A stretch of DNA of 64,000 bases. Origin: Polyangiaceae bacterium. Lineage in GTDB: Bacteria > Myxococcota_A > Polyangia > Polyangiales > Polyangiaceae. The notes under the pieces are model-generated. The model saw only the letters and a program-made list of their open reading frames with translations, did no database searches and was not told the DNA's origin. The translations under genes were made by a program, and so were the position numbers. This document shows, in pieces, positions 62,101-64,000 of this stretch; the first letter of the stretch is position 1, and the number at the start of each line of letters is the position of its first letter. Where the stretch lies: positions 310,001 through 374,000 of the forward strand of contig JAWKRG010000009.1 in the NCBI GenBank assembly GCA_041389725.1, in the 5' to 3' direction.

Positions 62101-63644
62101 CCCGAGAGAGTTGCGTTGACGTCCAGATCCTTCGGCCGCGCCAAGGGGCCTTTGGCCCGGCCGGAGAGGGCGGCACGCTTGACGCTGACGTCCCCGACCT
62201 TGAAGGAGCGTACGTTTGCCACCACCGAGGCATCGAGTTGTTCCTTCTCGATGCGGGCCTTCACGGTGACGTCGGCTTGCCCGCGTGCACCGGTCAGGGC
62301 TTTGACCCGCGGTGCCTTCTCGATGGTGAACGCGCGCGCGCGCGCCGTCAGGTCGATGGGGCCCTCCGGGTGGAACTGGAAGTCGAGCTTCAGCGGCATG
62401 CCGTCTTCGTGCAGCGTTGCCGTGCCGGCGAACCCCTTTTCGTTGTAGGTGCCCTTCACGTCCATGGGGGGCACGTCCATCTTCGCGACCTTCGAGGCCG
62501 CGGTGGTGCCGTTCGCGTCCACCACCAGCTGTCCGCGCTTGTTCCAAATCGAAATGGAGCTATCGAGGTCGATGGATGTCACGGGCGCCTGGGGGAACAG
62601 GGCCTGCAAATCGAAGCTGCGTCCCTCCACGTCGAGCTTGGCTCCGAGCTCGGGGCTCAAGGTCAAGGGGCCGGACGCCGTGACCTTCGCGTTGCCGGAC
62701 TCGAGTCGAAGGCTGGTCTGCAGCGTGTCCAGGGTCCCGCGTGCTTCCGCGTGCGCGGTCACGGGCACGTGCAGAGGATAGTCGACCCACAAGCCCTGCA
62801 CGTCGATGGGCTTGGCCTGTGGCAAGTCGAGGCGCGCGTCGATCTTGTCGCCCTTGACGTGTACGAACGCACCGACAGTCAGATTGCCGAAAAAGCCGTC
62901 GAAGCTGGTCCACACCGCCCCGGGCGCGCGAATGTGGATGTCGCCGGTGCCCGTGGCGTCGGTGCCGCCCAGGCCGCGCACGACGACACCATAGCGCTGC
63001 ACGTCGATGGCGGCGCCCTTGGGCGACGCGAGCACGGAGCCGCGCACGCCGGCCAGGGACAGCTCGAGGGTCGGCAAGTCGGCCACGCGTCCGCGGGCGT
63101 ACACGCGGCCGATCTCCACGTTCGGCAGCCAGGTGCGCACGTAGCGCCCGGGCCCGGTGTCGCTGGACGTGCTGCTCGGGGGCGAGGGCACCGGCGTGAA
63201 GGCAGCAGCGATGGTGGGAATGCCCGAGGCGTCGTCGGGAGCGATGAAGACCTCGGCGCGCTCGGCGCGCACGTGATTCACCACCAGGCTGATACGCTGT
63301 CCGCCCCACAGCAGCGTGCGCACCATGCCGAGGACGTCGGTTCGCGCACGCAAGTCCGACACCACCAACACCGTGTTCCCCTCGGGATCCTGCACCCGCG
63401 CTTCGGGCGTAGTGACGCCACGCAAGGAGATCTCGCTCACCTCGGAAATGGTGATGGTGCCCTGGAAGAAGTCCGAGAGGCCGCGAGTCAGTAGTTGTGC
63501 GGCGAGACGCCGCGCAGGCGGCGTGCTCGCGTGCAAGATCACGCCTGCGCACAGGCTGACCGTGAGCACCGCAGTGAGGCCGAGCACCTGGGCAAAGCGA
63601 AACACCCACAGCAGGACGACCCGCAGACGCTCCTTCACGGCCAT
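59121..63644 (-). CDS. tamB: TamB/translocation and assembly module-like protein
   Basis: A 1507-residue, AsmA/TamB-like protein. An N-terminal transmembrane helix (about 10-34, VFRFAQVLGLTAVLTVSLCA) is followed by more than 1000 residues of repetitive beta-strand sequence. The conserved C-terminal DUF490 domain (about 1150-1507) has PWRFVVKLGNSVSVNRNDLV, GYVDLRAGGRIQALGKSFVV, VLFDTEDPTDPHLTALASWR and the terminal GTGLDLLWQYRY. Such proteins bridge the periplasm and act with a BamA-type outer-membrane partner; lipid transport has been proposed for the family. Its ATG overlaps the stop of the BamA/TamA-like gene by one base, so they form an operon. Confidence 0.92.
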   Translation of the reverse strand: MAVKERLRVVLLWVFRFAQVLGLTAVLTVSLCAGVILHASTPPARRLAAQLLTRGLSDFFQGTITISEVSEISLRGVTTPEARVQDPEGNTVLVVSDLRARTDVLGMVRTLLWGGQRISLVVNHVRAERAEVFIAPDDASGIPTIAAAFTPVPSPPSSTSSDTGPGRYVRTWLPNVEIGRVYARGRVADLPTLELSLAGVRGSVLASPKGAAIDVQRYGVVVRGLGGTDATGTGDIHIRAPGAVWTSFDGFFGNLTVGAFVHVKGDKIDARLDLPQAKPIDVQGLWVDYPLHVPVTAHAEARGTLDTLQTSLRLESGNAKVTASGPLTLSPELGAKLDVEGRSFDLQALFPQAPVTSIDLDSSISIWNKRGQLVVDANGTTAASKVAKMDVPPMDVKGTYNEKGFAGTATLHEDGMPLKLDFQFHPEGPIDLTARARAFTIEKAPRVKALTGARGQADVTVKARIEKEQLDASVVANVRSFKVGDVSVKRAALSGRAKGPLARPKDLDVNATLSGAGLLASGMSFGKVDLSAKGNVLKPKVNAKLADEFGPNVNASATVAIQNPPRVDNLAVEVNRKGTSLSGKIARLDLGSREVFIEDLSLAGAGGTLAGSVRVSPTRIVARAKGEDLDLDAIARALGLQQGTLGGRLRIDTDLDIRNDRAQGHLHFALGKGSVMGVGGIALRVNANVAERRFDGDLSGTVEGIGNIGGAWQTELEGKLLDANVWKRWTGLAQIHASELNLGLLTYALPGDWGVEAVEGKAFTQVRLERGDASKLPSVFWVGGTQQLAVEYGGQQRVEGIDVQVGGGLDGASGDISATTRLVDAQGVLASLSGSLRANLEQLIATPERALAILAETKMEGALMIPERRLDQLPEPLRTTSIDGSVEARVTWVGPPKDPVIGGTVTGRGLRAAGSRLALPADLQVTAKYEPKSGRYAGTAELSQAKRRAAWMLTTGNYQLGGTPTGGVQMILERAPLGLVPFLADGRVTGALSGTVALQRPEGAEVPYATANLQLLDVTVDRVPVGEGTMFMRTDGRSVNAKAELTKQNSRLSLTAGAGVAWKVFLPELDEERPVRLTLEARSFDAVVLSPFLRDMFSRLGGDIDAGLAATLVAEKRSSETHWTGKIAGYSTLRNGLVQIAPLGLEIRDLSLRADARDAGRFTAIDLKDVKGTARSKDQTINARATLYFDGVRLESADAYLRIVNLPLLVQGVSQANATGNANLTLNRQDARMLVEVDIPYLEARLPQASGRRVIELDDNPNIAVVQPLREPSAFGGDRVLPWRFVVKLGNSVSVNRNDLVIPVSGQPVVELGQEVAVMGYVDLRAGGRIQALGKSFVVEHGRVLFDTEDPTDPHLTALASWRAPDGSTVYLEVTGTLKDARLRVTSPDHSEDEAMALLLGGGGDLATGAGIGALNAIFGDALQGRVEVRTATYEDKSAHTVAVNLGENIWFEGTYRQSAQTVQSSTGADKVDVSGTIDWRFRHDWSLRTEIGTLGTGLDLLWQYRY

Positions 63645-64000
63645 CAGAACGCCTCACCGAGGGCGATGTGGATGGCGATGGGGAGCCCGAACACCGTTCC
63701 GGGGTCGCCTTCGTCTACCTGCAGGTCCGTCTCGCCGATCTGCTGCAGACCGGGGATTCGGTAGCCAACGTCGAGACGAAACGGCCCCACAGGTGTCATG
63801 TAGCGCAGACCGGGCCCTGCAGACAGGTGAGGCACGGTGAAGCGCAGGTCGGCCACATTCCGTGTGACGTCGCTGGCATCGACAAAAGTCGCGGCTTCCA
63901 GCGGGCCTGTAATGGGAAAGCGGACTTCCATCGAGGCTTCCCACAGCGTGAGGCCGCCGATGGGCCGAATGCAGGCGGCGGGCAGATCTTCGATGGCGAC
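63644..64000 (-). CDS. tamA: BamA/TamA-like outer-membrane protein, C-terminal part (cut by window edge)
   Basis: The last 118 residues of a surface-antigen (Omp85) barrel that enters from the right edge. It has IGGLTLWEASMEVRFPITGP, FVDASDVTRNVADLRFTVPH, LSAGPGLRYMTPVGPFRLDV, GYRIPGL and the C-terminal IAIHIALGEAF ending in Phe. These are strand motifs typical of the last part of BamA/TamA barrels. The N-terminal POTRA domains lie outside the window. Coupling to the TamB gene favours TamA over BamA. Confidence 0.87.
   Translation of the reverse strand, partial: VAIEDLPAACIRPIGGLTLWEASMEVRFPITGPLEAATFVDASDVTRNVADLRFTVPHLSAGPGLRYMTPVGPFRLDVGYRIPGLQQIGETDLQVDEGDPGTVFGLPIAIHIALGEAF

Noticed and set aside
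61437..63494. 685-aa plus-strand ORF
   Set aside because: Antisense to tamB; His/Val/Asp-rich shadow protein typical of high-GC genes.

Overview
The window looks like chromosome from a high-GC myxobacterium, probably of the Sorangium/Polyangium side (inference). The evidence is very GC-rich third codon positions, many secreted lipoproteins with Gly/Ser-rich linkers, an 11-copy 'CGDG...GEECDDGN' disulfide-repeat protein with a MYXO-CTERM-like tail, a eukaryotic-type Ser/Thr kinase beside a PEGA protein, and a TonB C-terminal domain fused to a TonB-dependent receptor. I saw no rRNA, tRNA, CRISPR array, insertion sequence or phage module.
Layout. 0-4 kb: a TetR/PLP-decarboxylase operon divergent from a TonB-dependent receptor, with two operator-like dyads between them. 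4-9 kb: a YkgJ-type protein, then a YeaH(DUF444)-SpoVR-TPR lipoprotein operon. 9-16 kb: lipoproteins, an M48 protease, MarR plus a BKACE enzyme, and a crotonase. 16-32.5 kb: a long surface/lipoprotein island, all on the + strand: beta-helix/disulfide-repeat protein, FGE-like lipoprotein, Cys-rich lipoprotein, Ser/Thr kinase, PEGA protein, two somatomedin-B-like lipoproteins, a 1431-aa metalloprotease and a propeller-like lipoprotein. 36-47.5 kb: housekeeping genes (thiE, holB, uvrC) mixed with envelope genes (DUF882, VanW, dual-specificity phosphatase, TetR/hydrolase). 51-64 kb: two tandem paralogous vWA lipoproteins, an orphan OmpR-type regulator with a strong terminator, an M23 peptidase, a methyltransferase and a tamB/tamA-like pair cut by the window end.
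Most unusual part. Two loci (32.5-36.3 kb and 47.5-51.3 kb) each hold one DUF222/13E12-like HNH endonuclease gene inside 1-2 kb of gene-free, tandem-repeat DNA. At each locus a short dyad built around CGC-CA-GCG (TTCGCCAGCGAA at the first, CGCGCTGGCGCG at the second) recurs in the non-coding array and again inside the nuclease gene, where it encodes an RQR-type peptide repeat. The first locus is also flanked by a perfect 119-bp direct repeat, 3,094 bp apart. These look like two members of a nuclease-plus-repeat selfish or mobile unit, comparable in domain make-up to REP13E12 of mycobacteria. The link is inferred from sequence patterns only.
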